DNA of 64,000 nt from Acinetobacter sp. TR3 (GCF_027105055.1 NZ_CP114264.1:2976001-3040000); one strand, 5' to 3'. Numbered from the stretch's first letter, positions 1 to 10,242 are shown. The notes: generated by a model from the sequence alone, not told the origin. Numbers and translations are program-made.

Positions 1-901
1 AATGGGCACGTAGAATAATTCTTTTTGTACGCTCAACATCTTCAGCAGATATCCAACCTAGACGATGTGACAAATCTGCCGCCATGACCATACCTGTTGC
101 AACCGCTTCACCATGTAACCACACCCCATAACCTAGATAGGATTCGATTGCATGCCCAAAAGTATGCCCTAAATTTAGAAGTGCACGCTCACCCTGCTCT
201 TTTTCATCATTAGCCACAATTCTAGCTTTATGTGCGCATGAGCGATAGACTGCTTCTGCGAGTAAATTCGCATCACGTGCAACAAGCGCATCCATGTTCT
301 GCTCTAACCATACTAGAAAATCCACATCGCCTAGTAATGCATATTTAACCACTTCAGCCAAACCAGCAGAAAGTTCACGATCTGGTAAAGTATCAAGCTG
401 CGCCATATCCGCTAATACAATTTGAGGTTGCTGAAACGCACCCAACATGTTTTTACCTAAAGGATGATTGATTCCTGTCTTCCCACCCACACTTGAATCA
501 ACTTGAGATAATAATGTAGTTGGTACTTGAATAAAATTCACTCCGCGCTGGAAACAAGCTGATGCAAAACCAGCCATATCACCAATGACACCACCACCTA
601 ATGCAAGCACTGTGCAATCACGATTAAAACCTGATTCCAAAAGCGCATCAAAAATTAAATTCAAATGCTGAATGTCTTTAAATTGCTCACCGTCGGGTAA
701 AATACATTGTGCAATCTGTTTATCTAACTGGCGTAATCCTTCAATATAATGTTGCAAATATAATGGTGCGACTGTTGTATTGGAAACCAACATCACTTGT
801 CGACCATGAATATATGGCGCTAGCAAATCTCTGGGATTTAAATTACTTCCAATAAAAATAGGATAGCGACGATCACCTAATTCAACATGTAGTGTTTGCA
901 T
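1..901 (-). CDS. aroB: 3-dehydroquinate synthase, 3' end cut by the window edge
   Basis: Second enzyme of the shikimate pathway: converts DAHP to 3-dehydroquinate in the cytoplasm, using NAD and a divalent metal. Translating the minus strand from the ATG at 899-901 gives about 300 residues of the roughly 360 usual for the family. Visible are the NAD-binding run [13 protein letters not shown], the [19 protein letters not shown] segment and the metal-site stretch [11 protein letters not shown] followed by HGEAV. The gene lies just downstream of aroK (24-nt gap) and is probably co-transcribed with it, a common aroK-aroB pairing. The carboxyl end is missing only because the window stops. Confidence 0.96.
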   Translation of the reverse strand, partial: MQTLHVELGDRRYPIFIGSNLNPRDLLAPYIHGRQVMLVSNTTVAPLYLQHYIEGLRQLDKQIAQCILPDGEQFKDIQHLNLIFDALLESGFNRDCTVLALGGGVIGDMAGFASACFQRGVNFIQVPTTLLSQVDSSVGGKTGINHPLGKNMLGAFQQPQIVLADMAQLDTLPDRELSAGLAEVVKYALLGDVDFLVWLEQNMDALVARDANLLAEAVYRSCAHKARIVANDEKEQGERALLNLGHTFGHAIESYLGYGVWLHGEAVATGMVMAADLSHRLGWISAEDVERTKRIILRAH

Positions 902-925
902 AAAATTAGACCAACAAGAAAATGA

Positions 926-1465
926 CTAAATTTGTTTAGATAAAATAAGCTGTAGAATTTTTTGCGCTAAATCTCGCGCTGCACCCTGATTTGTTTCAAC
1001 AATAAAATGTGCAACCTCACGATAAAGTGGATCTCGCACAGTTAACAAATCTCTTAATTTCTTTTCTGGGTTTTCTACTTGCAACAATGGACGATTCTTA
1101 TCGCGATGAGTTCGCTGTAGCTGAAGCTCTACAGGAGTATATAGATAAACAACGATGCCTCGCTGTTTTAAAAATTTTCGATTTTCCGATTGTGTTACCG
1201 CACCACCACCAGTCGCCAAAACAAGAGCAGAACGTGCAGTTAGGTCATTTAACACATTAGTTTCACGTGCTCGAAAACCAGATTCACCCTCTTTTTCAAA
1301 AATCCAAGGGATTGTAGCACCTGTTTTACGCTCAATTTCATGATCACTATCAATGAATTCACGCCCCAACAACTCTGCTAAATGTCGACCAACTGTTGTT
1401 TTCCCTGCCCCCATTGGCCCTACCAAATAAATATTTGGTAGGGTTTCAAACGCTTTGCCTTGCAA
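926..1465 (-). CDS. aroK: shikimate kinase
   Basis: Phosphorylates shikimate at the 3-hydroxyl with ATP. The 179-residue protein has the P-loop GPMGAGKTT at about residues 16-24, the shikimate-binding DSD near 39-41, the ATGGGAV loop, and the lid segment with KNRPLL, all standard for AroK. The start is a TTG at 1463-1465, chosen because an AGGTGG ribosome-binding site lies 4-5 nt upstream and the P-loop then falls at the usual distance from the N terminus; no ATG gives a better fit. It sits between pilQ (37-nt gap) and aroB, the common pil-aroK-aroB arrangement. Confidence 0.95.
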   Translation of the reverse strand: MQGKAFETLPNIYLVGPMGAGKTTVGRHLAELLGREFIDSDHEIERKTGATIPWIFEKEGESGFRARETNVLNDLTARSALVLATGGGAVTQSENRKFLKQRGIVVYLYTPVELQLQRTHRDKNRPLLQVENPEKKLRDLLTVRDPLYREVAHFIVETNQGAARDLAQKILQLILSKQI

Positions 1466-1502
1466 CGCGCCACCTATATTAATTGCAATTATTCAAAATA
1501 TA

Positions 1503-3671
1503 TTAATGATTTCTCGTCAAAGTGTCATTAACAATTCTTGGTGTCACAAAAATAAGTAATTCGCGTTTCGTATCAGTCTTTCTATCATTTCGGAAAAACT
1601 TACCCAAATAAGGTAAATCGCCTAAAAAAGGGACTTTAGTTTGCGAGTTAATATTTTCTTGTTCAAAAATACCACCTAACACAACCGTTTCACCATTATC
1701 GACCAATACATTAGTATTTATTTCATTTTTATTAATGGTCAATTGACCTGTTGGAGTAGGGTTACTCTGCGAGTCTTTAGTAATATTCAGCTTCAACATA
1801 ACTTTACCTTCTGGGGTAATACTAGGTGTTACATCTAAACTCAATACCGCATCAACAAATTCAGTTTTTGGTCCATCATTCCCACTAGATGTTGCATAAG
1901 GGATACGTTTACCAGATGAAATTTTAGCTGACTGCTTATCAGCTGTCATAACTTTTGGCGTAGATATCACTTCACCATAGCCATCAGCTTGAACTGCTGA
2001 CAACTCCAAATCCAACATAAAATCAGATAAACTAATCAAACCGAATGCAATCCGGCTTGCACCAGGTGTTACAGCCCCCAAATCTACATTCAAGTTATCC
2101 GGGCGTTCGATCTCATATTTCCAACCACCAGTGTCACTATCTTTAGTAGGCTTTCTTAAGTTCCATAAAGTAGTATCACTACCACCAACTAATAAATCGT
2201 TATTGCTAGTAATGCCCTGAGATAAAATACCCCACTTAACACCCATTTCTTTTGTAAAATCAGTACTCGCACTCACAATTCGTGCTTCAATCATAACCTG
2301 TTTTACTGAAACATCTAATAAATCAATTAATTTACGAATTTTATCTATATTTACGGCAGCATCATTAACAATTAAAGTATTTGTACGTGTATCTGCGACA
2401 GCACTCCCGCGTGAGCTCAATAAGCTTTCTAAAGCTAAAGAATCTGAATTAGTTGTTCGGTTTGAACTCGCCGCTTTATTATCGCGAGAGTCCTCTATAA
2501 GTTTTAAAATATCCGCAGCTTTTGCATAACTTAGTTTAATATATTCTGTTTGAATTGGAGCCAGTTTAATGCTTTGTGCGATTGCTTTAGCTTCCTCTTC
2601 TTCTGACTTAATTAGTTCAGAAACTGGTGCAATCCAGATTACGTTTCCATTTCGGCGTTTATCTAAATTCTTTGTTTTAAGCACAATATCTAAAGCTTGA
2701 TCCCATGGTACATCCTTAAGGCGTAAAGTAATGTTCCCTTGTACAGTATCAGCTGCAACCATATTTATACTGGTAAAATCAGCCAACAGCTGCAGAACTC
2801 GACGCACCTCAATATCTTGAAAATCTAATGAAATTTTATTCCCAGTATAGACCTGGGCTTTAGCTTTCGGAGAAGACTTATCTTCTGGACGCTTCAGACT
2901 AATCGTTAATTTATTTTCCGCTTGGTAAGCCATATACTCATAACTACCAGCAGACTGAATGGTGATAACACCATTCCCTTTATCATTATAAGCATCTACA
3001 CTTGCGACAGGTGTAGCAAAATCGTTGGTATTTAAACGACGAGCTAAATGCGTTGGAATTTTATTTCCCATCGTTCTAATAACAATTTTACTTCCCTGTT
3101 GCTGCACATCTACGGGAGTGTTACTACCCAATAGATCAACAACAACTAATCCTTCACCTTGAGCACCGCGCTGGAAACCAATATTTGATACACCTTGCTG
3201 TGGTTTTCTGACAACCGTAGCATTACGAGCAGCATTTACTGGTTGAACTGCATTTATTTTAAGAATAAACGTATTCCCTTCAACGCGTGTCGTAAAAGCT
3301 CCTGCTTCCTTTAAATTAACAACCAGACGTGAACGCTGATCATCAGCTGCAACATCAATTGTTGATGCTTCATTAGTTGAAACTGGTATTGATGCCTGTT
3401 TCAAATTTTGTTGCGTTTTATCAAAATCTAAAATCAATCGAGAAGGTTGTTCTAGTTGATACGCCTGTGGCTGTGGAGGCAAACCGTTAAACATGATACG
3501 AATTTCTGTACCTTGATCAGCCAAACTCATTGGAACAATATTCGTCATACTCACTTGTGCAGATGCAGCTTGCATAATTGCAATAGCCACTACACCCATT
3601 GAAAATTGACGGAATGCATGATTCATGGTCTTGACTTCCCCAAATAAAGAACTTTTTAACTGCTTTTTCAT
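1503..3671 (-). CDS. pilQ: type IV pilus secretin PilQ
   Basis: Forms the outer-membrane secretin ring through which type IV pili pass. The N terminus has a signal peptide ending in QAASA, followed by AMIN-type repeats that bind peptidoglycan (about residues 30-270), a secretin/TonB short N-terminal domain around the LDFQDIEVRRVLQLLADF segment, and the secretin pore domain in the C-terminal 250 residues, ending in the typical ELLIFVTPRIV. The start at 3671 is an ATG with AAGGGA 7 nt upstream and gives 722 residues. A second ATG at 3626 also has a good ribosome-binding site (GGGGAAG) and would leave a shorter signal peptide, so the start is not certain. Last gene of the pilMNOPQ operon, 16 nt after pilP. 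Confidence 0.95.
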   Translation of the reverse strand: MKKQLKSSLFGEVKTMNHAFRQFSMGVVAIAIMQAASAQVSMTNIVPMSLADQGTEIRIMFNGLPPQPQAYQLEQPSRLILDFDKTQQNLKQASIPVSTNEASTIDVAADDQRSRLVVNLKEAGAFTTRVEGNTFILKINAVQPVNAARNATVVRKPQQGVSNIGFQRGAQGEGLVVVDLLGSNTPVDVQQQGSKIVIRTMGNKIPTHLARRLNTNDFATPVASVDAYNDKGNGVITIQSAGSYEYMAYQAENKLTISLKRPEDKSSPKAKAQVYTGNKISLDFQDIEVRRVLQLLADFTSINMVAADTVQGNITLRLKDVPWDQALDIVLKTKNLDKRRNGNVIWIAPVSELIKSEEEEAKAIAQSIKLAPIQTEYIKLSYAKAADILKLIEDSRDNKAASSNRTTNSDSLALESLLSSRGSAVADTRTNTLIVNDAAVNIDKIRKLIDLLDVSVKQVMIEARIVSASTDFTKEMGVKWGILSQGITSNNDLLVGGSDTTLWNLRKPTKDSDTGGWKYEIERPDNLNVDLGAVTPGASRIAFGLISLSDFMLDLELSAVQADGYGEVISTPKVMTADKQSAKISSGKRIPYATSSGNDGPKTEFVDAVLSLDVTPSITPEGKVMLKLNITKDSQSNPTPTGQLTINKNEINTNVLVDNGETVVLGGIFEQENINSQTKVPFLGDLPYLGKFFRNDRKTDTKRELLIFVTPRIVNDTLTRNH

Positions 3672-3687
3672 TGTTATTCCCTTAATC

Positions 3688-4215
3688 TCACGATACCGGA
3701 CCAATTAAAACGAGCGTACGCGGTCTCTCAACATAACCTTCTCGCCCATCTGGCACAATTTCAACTAAATCAATTTGTGTTGGGCTAATTTTTACAATAC
3801 GCCCTTGGTTCATACCCAAATAACTACCAACCTGTACACGCTCAATCTGACCATCTGGTGTTTGAATCAAGGCGATCGTGTCATTTTGCTTACCACGCAT
3901 ACTACCTTTCATATTCAAGGCCTCAAGAGCATAACTCTCTAAAGGTTGTGACTGCCGGTTAAGGTTAGGATAAACACGCTTACCAGCCATAATTTTTAAT
4001 TCAGCAGCTAATGAACTTGGCATAAACGGACTTTTCAACTGGTGCGATGCGTAATTAAATAATGGTACTGGAGCAAATACAGGAGCAGGTTCGATAGGTA
4101 ACGGTTGTTGATTACGAATATCAGCCATCTGTTGATTTACAGCATCTATACGAGAATCACATCCAACTAAAACGAGACTAATCAATAGACCGCACAATAA
4201 TTTATAACTAGTCAT
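3688..4215 (-). CDS. pilP: type IV pilus assembly lipoprotein PilP
   Basis: Inner-membrane lipoprotein that connects the PilMNO alignment complex to the PilQ secretin. The 175-residue product begins with a lipoprotein signal ending in LVGC (Cys at about residue 19), then a flexible proline-rich stretch (PLPIEPAPVFAPVP) and a beta-rich C-terminal domain containing QTPDGQIERVQVGSYLGMNQGRI-type sequence, the PilP/GspC homology region. Its ATG overlaps the pilO stop codon by one base (TAATG), indicating translational coupling in the operon. Confidence 0.94.
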   Translation of the reverse strand: MTSYKLLCGLLISLVLVGCDSRIDAVNQQMADIRNQQPLPIEPAPVFAPVPLFNYASHQLKSPFMPSSLAAELKIMAGKRVYPNLNRQSQPLESYALEALNMKGSMRGKQNDTIALIQTPDGQIERVQVGSYLGMNQGRIVKISPTQIDLVEIVPDGREGYVERPRTLVLIGPVS

Positions 4216-4958
4216 TAGTGCTGACCTCCTTGAACTGATGGAGTTGTCGTTGTAGCTGGTTGAGTCATAGATTCTTTCTCAACTTGCTCTTCAGGACTAA
4301 TATAACGATATGTTTTTGCTTTAATTGAGTAATTAATCACAGGGATATCTGATTTTTTCTGAGAATCTTGCTGCGCCTCAACGATAAAATCATGCAATGT
4401 CACAATCCTAGGTAACGCAGCAATCCCTGTTACAAAAGCACCAAACGCATGATAATCACCAGTTGCTTCAATACTAATTGGCTGTTCAATAAAAAACTCT
4501 TGCTTTACTTCATTTTCTAAGCGGATATTTTTAAACTTTAATCCAGAGTTCACACCAGTTAAATTAATATCCTCAACTAAACTTGGAATTTCAGTTTCTT
4601 TCGGCAATTGTTCAAGTTGCTGATTAAAATTCGCCTCCATTTCTTGTAATTGGGCTTGATATTGTTGCAAATTACGTAATTTAGAGTCTTTTTCCCTAAA
4701 CTCATTTAACAAACTTTGCTCTTGTGCTTGAGCATTTGCAATACCATCAAGTTGACCTCTAATTACGACAAAATACCCTAGAGCGAGCACTGCCAAAAAA
4801 ACAAAAATCCAACAGGTAATTTTTACAGAAAGTGGCCACCCTCCATAATTATTCATATCCAATGTATTGAATTGTTGAAAAAATTGCTCTAATGTCATTT
4901 TTTTCTTTTTCGAAGCAACAATCTCTTGATCAAATTCGTTTAAATCTTCTTGGCTCAT
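4215..4958 (-). CDS. pilO: type IV pilus inner-membrane protein PilO
   Basis: Forms a periplasmic heterodimer with PilN in the alignment subcomplex. The 247-residue protein has a cytoplasmic N-terminal segment, one transmembrane helix (about residues 48-68, CWIFVFLAVLALGYFVV), a coiled coil of about 50 residues rich in Gln and Glu, and a C-terminal ferredoxin-like domain. The C terminus is a low-complexity Thr/Gln/Gly tail. It overlaps pilN by 4 nt (ATGA) and pilP by 1 nt. Confidence 0.94.
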   Translation of the reverse strand: MSQEDLNEFDQEIVASKKKKMTLEQFFQQFNTLDMNNYGGWPLSVKITCWIFVFLAVLALGYFVVIRGQLDGIANAQAQEQSLLNEFREKDSKLRNLQQYQAQLQEMEANFNQQLEQLPKETEIPSLVEDINLTGVNSGLKFKNIRLENEVKQEFFIEQPISIEATGDYHAFGAFVTGIAALPRIVTLHDFIVEAQQDSQKKSDIPVINYSIKAKTYRYISPEEQVEKESMTQPATTTTPSVQGGQH

Positions 4959-5596
4959 TTCACTACCCCTGATCCTGATGCAACTGCTTCTAAAGTTGGG
5001 TCAGCCTCAGCTGTTGTGCCTATTTCTCCCAAATCAACAGTTACCACAAAACTTCCATAGTTTTCTTCAACTCGAGGAACTAAAGAGCTTGCTGTTTTAT
5101 CTTTTTTATCATCTGCCGCTAAAAAAGAATTCATAAACGCGTTACGATACCAAGGTGAAGCTTCTAGATTTCTTAAAAGCTCAGCAACGGTATTTGGGCT
5201 TTCTGCCTTACCCTCAATGGTAAATTTATCACCTGTACGGGTAAATTTTGTCAAATACATTGTAGGTGGTGTTACTCGTACTAGCTCATCAACTAAACGT
5301 ACTGTAATTGGACGCTGCCCCTGCAATCCTTGAATTAGTTTCATACGCTCAATGATTGCATTACGTCGTTCTTGCAAACCATCTAATGACTTAAGTTGAG
5401 TATCTAAATTCTGGTTAGTACTTACAATTAGCTGATTTGCCTGCTCTTGATCATTCAACTTATGATCAAAGTACATCCACCCAGAGAAAACTGATACTAC
5501 GCCTAATGCTGCTACCCCAGCACAAAATGCAACGAACTGTTTCTTTTTTTGTTCTCTTAGCTCATCACGCCAAGGGAGTAAGTTAATCTTTGCCAT
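4955..5596 (-). CDS. pilN: type IV pilus inner-membrane protein PilN
   Basis: Bitopic inner-membrane protein whose cytoplasmic N terminus binds PilM. The N-terminal motif AKINLLPWRDELRE (residues 2-15) is the conserved PilM-binding segment. A single transmembrane helix follows at about residues 22-42, then a coiled coil and a periplasmic PilN domain (about 80-190). Length 213 residues is typical. It overlaps pilM by one base and pilO by four. Confidence 0.95.
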   Translation of the reverse strand: MAKINLLPWRDELREQKKKQFVAFCAGVAALGVVSVFSGWMYFDHKLNDQEQANQLIVSTNQNLDTQLKSLDGLQERRNAIIERMKLIQGLQGQRPITVRLVDELVRVTPPTMYLTKFTRTGDKFTIEGKAESPNTVAELLRNLEASPWYRNAFMNSFLAADDKKDKTASSLVPRVEENYGSFVVTVDLGEIGTTAEADPTLEAVASGSGVVK

Positions 5597-6654
5597 TAAT
5601 CAAAACTCCTCAATGCTAAACCACATGCAACCATCAATGAGGAAGCATCATTTTCAATTTTTTTAATATCAATCTGCGGAGAAAAGCCCATTTGTAAGAA
5701 TGGATTGGCAATGGTGACGCGATAACCTAGTTTTTGTTGTAACAACTTGGCTAAACCAGGAATATTGGCATTACCACCTGCCAATAAAATATGATCAATC
5801 TCATTGAATTGTGATGATGAAAAGAAAAACTGAAGGGAACGAGCCGCTTGTTGAACTACAGCATCTAAAAAGGGTTCGAGCACTTCAGTATCATAGTCGT
5901 CAGGCAGTGTTCTTTCTTTTTTCGCACGCCCAGCCTCTTCAAAAGACAAACCGTAACGGCTCTGAACATCTTGGGTTAGCTGTCGACCACCAAACACCTG
6001 TTCACGTGTATAGATAATTTTACCTTTCTGCATGACAGATAAGGTGGTCATAGTATGACCAATATCTAAAATACCAACTGTGTTTGCACCCATTGGCAAA
6101 GTATCTGCGAATACACTGAAAGCACGTTCCATGGCATAACTTTCAACATCAGCAATTTTTGCAGATAAATTAGCCAGCTCAAGAACTTCTACACGTGTGT
6201 CAACATTTTCTGTACGCGTTGCCACTAATAATACATTTACACGATTTGGGTTTGCTAATTTGTCAGATAAGACTTCAAAATCTAGACTTACTTCATCTAA
6301 TGGGAACGGAATATATTGCTCAGCATCCATACGAATTTGAACTTCTCGTTCATCGGCTGTCATATCTGCATCCATTTCAATGATTTTATTAATCACCATT
6401 GAAGTTGGTACAGCTATAGCCACATTCGTCGTACGCGGATTCGCAAGGTTAACGACTCTTTCAAGCGCGTCACCAACGGCTTCTGGATTGAGAATGCTTT
6501 TTTCTACGACACTGTTTTCAGGCAGTGGCATCACAGCATAGCTTTCAACCCAATATCTACCGTTCTTTACAGAGAGCTCCAATAACTTAACAGTTGTCGA
6601 ACTAATGTCGACCCCTACTAACCCCTTATTTGGTTTACGATATAACCTGAGCAC
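5596..6654 (-). CDS. pilM: type IV pilus actin-like ATPase PilM
   Basis: Cytoplasmic actin-fold protein that docks on PilN and organises the pilus machine. Of 352 residues, the ASKHA nucleotide-binding motifs are visible: phosphate-1 GVDISSTTVKLLEL near the N terminus, phosphate-2 GILDIGHTMTTLSV near residue 195, and the adenosine motif LLAGGNANIPGL near 290. The start is a GTG at 6652-6654 with AGGA 7 nt upstream. First gene of the operon and divergent from the PBP1A gene, from which it is separated by 162 nt. Confidence 0.95.
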   Translation of the reverse strand: MLRLYRKPNKGLVGVDISSTTVKLLELSVKNGRYWVESYAVMPLPENSVVEKSILNPEAVGDALERVVNLANPRTTNVAIAVPTSMVINKIIEMDADMTADEREVQIRMDAEQYIPFPLDEVSLDFEVLSDKLANPNRVNVLLVATRTENVDTRVEVLELANLSAKIADVESYAMERAFSVFADTLPMGANTVGILDIGHTMTTLSVMQKGKIIYTREQVFGGRQLTQDVQSRYGLSFEEAGRAKKERTLPDDYDTEVLEPFLDAVVQQAARSLQFFFSSSQFNEIDHILLAGGNANIPGLAKLLQQKLGYRVTIANPFLQMGFSPQIDIKKIENDASSLMVACGLALRSFD

Positions 6655-6816
6655 AGTACATTCCTATTTATTTTTTTATCCCCAAAAATACAACTCACTA
6701 ATTCGTTTTGGTCTTTAATTGATACGGATACAATATCTCATCTAACAATCCGTAAGGCTAAAGGATATACTGACCATAATTAGTTTGCCATTCGCTCTTA
6801 TTAAAACTTACTTATT
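6655..6816. promoter_or_regulatory. divergent pilM / PBP1A intergenic region
   Basis: This 162-nt AT-rich stretch must hold the promoters of the pil operon (leftward) and the PBP1A gene (rightward). A TACAAT hexamer at 6729-6734 is a candidate -10 for the rightward gene, but no convincing -35 accompanies it. I see no clear operator. Confidence 0.35.
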
Positions 6817-9387
6817 ATGAAAAAGCTATCCAGTTCTGGTATTGTTCGTCCATTTTTTTTGATGCTTATTATTATATTAGTCTCACTTCCAATGGGATTT
6901 TATGGCATGTATCTCTATCTAGCACCCTCTTTGCCTGATATGAGTTCATTAAAAAAGGCACCTTTACTAAAACCATTGCAAGTTTATACGGCAGATAATA
7001 AGTTAATTGCAGAGTATGGCGGCAAACTTTCAATTCCGGTGAAATATGAGCAGATTCCACCAGCATTTATTCATGCATTTCTAGCAGCGGAAGATTCGTC
7101 CTTTTTTGAGCATAATGGGATTAGTTTTAAGGGCTTGGGGCGAGCACTAACAGAATCTATTACAGGGTCAGATGTACAAACTGGTGGTTCAACCATTACC
7201 ATGCAGGTGGCAAAAAATTATTATTTGAGTCCAGAACGAACGCTAAAACGCAAACTAACTGAAGTTTTTCTTGCTCGCAAAATTGAGCAAAATCTCACCA
7301 AACAAGAAATTCTAAGCTCATACGTCAATAAGATCTTCTTAGGCAAAAATGCTTACGGAATTGCTGCAGCTGCACAAATCTATTACAACAAAAATATTAA
7401 TCAGCTCACCATTGCACAAATGGCAATGATTGCAGGATTACCGAAAGCACCATCAAAATACAATCCCGTCGTAAATCCAGAACGCGCGCTTGAACGCAGG
7501 AATTGGATTTTAGGGCGTATGCTACAACTTGGCTATATTAATCAGAGTCAATATCAAAAAGCTGTTGCTGAGCCAATCAACCTCAATATGATTGATCGCT
7601 CTGTCAGTAATGTTTTCCCTTATGTTGGCGAAATGGTTCGTTCAGAATTGGTTGAGAACTTTGGCGAGCAGGCGATTGATTCAGGATATAAGGTATATAC
7701 GACGATTGATAGTAATCGCCAACGTTACGCTGAACAATCAATTCAAGACGGTTTAGAAGCATACGATCGCCGCCATGGTTGGCGTGGACCAGAAGCACAT
7801 GACAAACCTCTTAACCAGTTTGTCCCATATGCAAATACCTATCCAGCACAAGTCATAAAAGTGAATAACAATTCTTTTGATGCTTTGATGCAAGATGGCT
7901 CAACAGTTACCGTAAATTGGGCAGGAATGTCATGGGTTCGCCCTTATCGGAATGCGAACAGTGTAGGCGGCGCGATGTCCAATGCTTCACAAATCGTTAA
8001 AGTGAAAGATATTATTCGATTACGTCCAAATGAAAACAAAACCGTTTGGTCTTTAGTACAAGTTCCTAAAGTTCAGGGTCAATTGATTGCCTTGAATCCA
8101 AATGATGGCTCCATAGAAGCTGTTGTTGGTGGCTATAGTTTTTATCAATCTAAGTTTAACCGTGCGTTACAAGGGTGGAGACAACCAGGTTCAACTATTA
8201 AACCATTTGTTTATGCATTGGCACTTGAACGTGGTATGACACCTTATAGCATGGTGAACGATAGCCCCATCAGTATTGGTAAATGGTCTCCAAAAAACTC
8301 CGATGGACGTTACTTAGGCATGATTCCTCTACGTCGTGCATTATATTTGTCAAGGAATACGGTTTCTGTCCGTTTATTACAAACTGTGGGAATTGAACGC
8401 ACACGCCAACTATTTATGGATTTTGGGTTACAAGAAGATCAAATTCCTCGTAACTACACAATCGCATTAGGAACACCTCAAGTACTCCCTGTGCAAATGG
8501 CTACAGGCTATGCCACTTTTGCAAATGGCGGTTATCGCATTCAGCCCCATTTTATTAAACGAATAGAAGATGCATCAGGCAAAGTAATTTATGAAGCAAA
8601 TCCAGAATATGCTTGTATCCCTTGTATTAGTGATCCAAATGCCTATACAACAGCCGATGCTATTCAAGAGCAAGATGCTGTAAATGAAATCACCAATCAA
8701 ACTTTAGATGATGTATCTGCCACATCTGAAACTGTTGCGTCTAACTCTCAAACAGCCGCATCGACGAATAGTAATTATCGCCAAGCTCAACGCATTTTAA
8801 AATCTAGCTCAGCTTATGATATGGCTAACATTTTACGTGATGTGATTCAGCATGGTACGGGACGAGCAGCACTGAAAATCGGTCGTGACGATTTAGGTGG
8901 GAAAACTGGAACAACCAATGATGCAAAAGATGCATGGTTTGCAGGTTTTAATGGCAAGTTAGTTGCAATCGCTTGGGTTGGTTTCGATCAACCACGCACA
9001 CTCGGTCGACGTGAATACGGCGGAGTTGCTGCTTTACCAATTTGGACAAATTTCATGGCGAACTCACTTAAAGATACGCCATCGGCTTGGGTACATTTCG
9101 ATAAAGACGCGAAAGATCCAATTTCATTCGACAAATTACAACTGGAGAAAAATGAAGGGCAAAAAGAATATCGTGCTTCCCCACCGTTGGCACGCCCACT
9201 TTATCGCCCTGCTCCTGTTGCACCAACTCGCTCCGCGCAAACTGACTTTTCAGATTTACCAGATACAGCGCTATCTGATGAAGAGCAAATTATTGTTCCA
9301 GCGAAAAAACAGCCACCAGCGATGGGAACAGCATCACCTCAAAAAGAACATGATGGTATTGAAAATTTAATTAATAATATTCAATAA
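6817..9387 (+). CDS. mrcA: penicillin-binding protein 1A (bifunctional glycosyltransferase/transpeptidase)
   Basis: Class A PBP that polymerises lipid II and cross-links peptidoglycan in the periplasm. After one N-terminal membrane anchor (about residues 12-35), the family 51 glycosyltransferase domain carries the catalytic Glu92 in EDSSFFEHNG, then GGSTITMQ and the KRKLTE motif. The transpeptidase domain has Ser459-T-I-K (SxxK), S512-R-N (SxN) and K696-T-G. At 856 residues the length is usual for PBP1A (ponA/mrcA). The gene is divergent from pilM, the conserved arrangement in gammaproteobacteria, and ends in a bidirectional hairpin. Confidence 0.96.
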   Translation: MKKLSSSGIVRPFFLMLIIILVSLPMGFYGMYLYLAPSLPDMSSLKKAPLLKPLQVYTADNKLIAEYGGKLSIPVKYEQIPPAFIHAFLAAEDSSFFEHNGISFKGLGRALTESITGSDVQTGGSTITMQVAKNYYLSPERTLKRKLTEVFLARKIEQNLTKQEILSSYVNKIFLGKNAYGIAAAAQIYYNKNINQLTIAQMAMIAGLPKAPSKYNPVVNPERALERRNWILGRMLQLGYINQSQYQKAVAEPINLNMIDRSVSNVFPYVGEMVRSELVENFGEQAIDSGYKVYTTIDSNRQRYAEQSIQDGLEAYDRRHGWRGPEAHDKPLNQFVPYANTYPAQVIKVNNNSFDALMQDGSTVTVNWAGMSWVRPYRNANSVGGAMSNASQIVKVKDIIRLRPNENKTVWSLVQVPKVQGQLIALNPNDGSIEAVVGGYSFYQSKFNRALQGWRQPGSTIKPFVYALALERGMTPYSMVNDSPISIGKWSPKNSDGRYLGMIPLRRALYLSRNTVSVRLLQTVGIERTRQLFMDFGLQEDQIPRNYTIALGTPQVLPVQMATGYATFANGGYRIQPHFIKRIEDASGKVIYEANPEYACIPCISDPNAYTTADAIQEQDAVNEITNQTLDDVSATSETVASNSQTAASTNSNYRQAQRILKSSSAYDMANILRDVIQHGTGRAALKIGRDDLGGKTGTTNDAKDAWFAGFNGKLVAIAWVGFDQPRTLGRREYGGVAALPIWTNFMANSLKDTPSAWVHFDKDAKDPISFDKLQLEKNEGQKEYRASPPLARPLYRPAPVAPTRSAQTDFSDLPDTALSDEEQIIVPAKKQPPAMGTASPQKEHDGIENLINNIQ

Positions 9388-9396
9388 ATAAATTCA

Positions 9397-9425
9397 AAAG
9401 AAGCCATCAATTTGATGGCTTCTTT
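9397..9425. terminator. bidirectional terminator between PBP1A gene and rlmA
   Basis: A near-perfect 14-bp inverted repeat (AAAGAAGCCATCAA and its complement) with a tiny loop, followed by T-rich sequence on the plus strand and preceded by A-rich sequence that serves the minus strand. It overlaps the last codons of rlmA. Confidence 0.8.
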
Positions 9426-10225
9426 CTTTTCTGGAATACATAAATTTGAAAAGCGGCTGTCACTAAGAAATGCTGTTCTTGTTCTAAAATCATTCTTCGT
9501 TCAGGATTCGCTTTATAAGCATAAGGTGTCATAGCAATCAAATTTTTTAGCGCTTGTTGATCCAACTCGATTGCACTCTCTACAAGCTGTTGTTGCTGCA
9601 ACTCAAATTGATCATCTAGCTGTTCTACAAATTTTTCTGGTTCGTGTAAATTTACTTGCTCAAATAAAGCTTCACGCAACCTATAGAGATGTCGAGGTGC
9701 AGGTGTCACCACAATCAAATGACCATTCTCTTGAAGAACACGTCTGATCTCTTCTTGTGGAATTGGGCTAAATAAACTAGTACATACATCGATTGAATGA
9801 TCCTGTACAGGCAATGTTGCACCCGTCCCAACAATCCAAGTGACTTTGGAGTTGAGTTTTGCGGCTCGTTGTACAGCAGTTTTAGCAATATCCACACCTA
9901 TACAGTGTTGAGTATGCGCTTGCATCGCACTGGTGTAATAACCTTCACCACAACCAATATCTAAAATAGTTTTCGGCTTGAGCCGCTGCAACAGTTCAAC
10001 AATCGCCTGCTGTAACGGCTGATAAGCACCTGTTTGCAAAAATTCACGACGGGCCAATACCGACTCTGCAGTATCCCCTGGTGTCTTACTATGCTTATGC
10101 TGTACCACATGCAGATTGACATAACCTTGTTTGGCGACATCATAATGATGACCTTTTTCACAACGCCAAGAACGCTCAACCAAACTCAATGATTGGCGAC
10201 AAACAGGACACATCAATAAATTCAT
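9407..10225 (-). CDS. rlmA: 23S rRNA (guanine-745-N1)-methyltransferase
   Basis: Methylates G745 in helix 35 of 23S rRNA. The N terminus has the family's zinc-binding pattern, Cys6, Cys9, Cys22 and His26, in CPVC...CEKGH. The Rossmann core follows with SAM motif I ILDIGCGEGYYTS near residue 90 and the FSPIP segment typical of RlmA. Length 272 is normal. It lies downstream of mraY, separated by a terminator, so it is likely transcribed independently. A general SAM methyltransferase is the alternative, but the zinc site makes RlmA the better call. Confidence 0.88.
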   Translation of the reverse strand: MNLLMCPVCRQSLSLVERSWRCEKGHHYDVAKQGYVNLHVVQHKHSKTPGDTAESVLARREFLQTGAYQPLQQAIVELLQRLKPKTILDIGCGEGYYTSAMQAHTQHCIGVDIAKTAVQRAAKLNSKVTWIVGTGATLPVQDHSIDVCTSLFSPIPQEEIRRVLQENGHLIVVTPAPRHLYRLREALFEQVNLHEPEKFVEQLDDQFELQQQQLVESAIELDQQALKNLIAMTPYAYKANPERRMILEQEQHFLVTAAFQIYVFQKRKKPSN

Positions 10226-10242
10226 CTATTTTCTCCAAACAT

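Noticed and set aside
5811..6383. Open frames opposite pilM and many similar antisense frames throughout the window
   Set aside because: They mirror the codon bias of real genes on the other strand, lack ribosome-binding sites and show no protein motifs.
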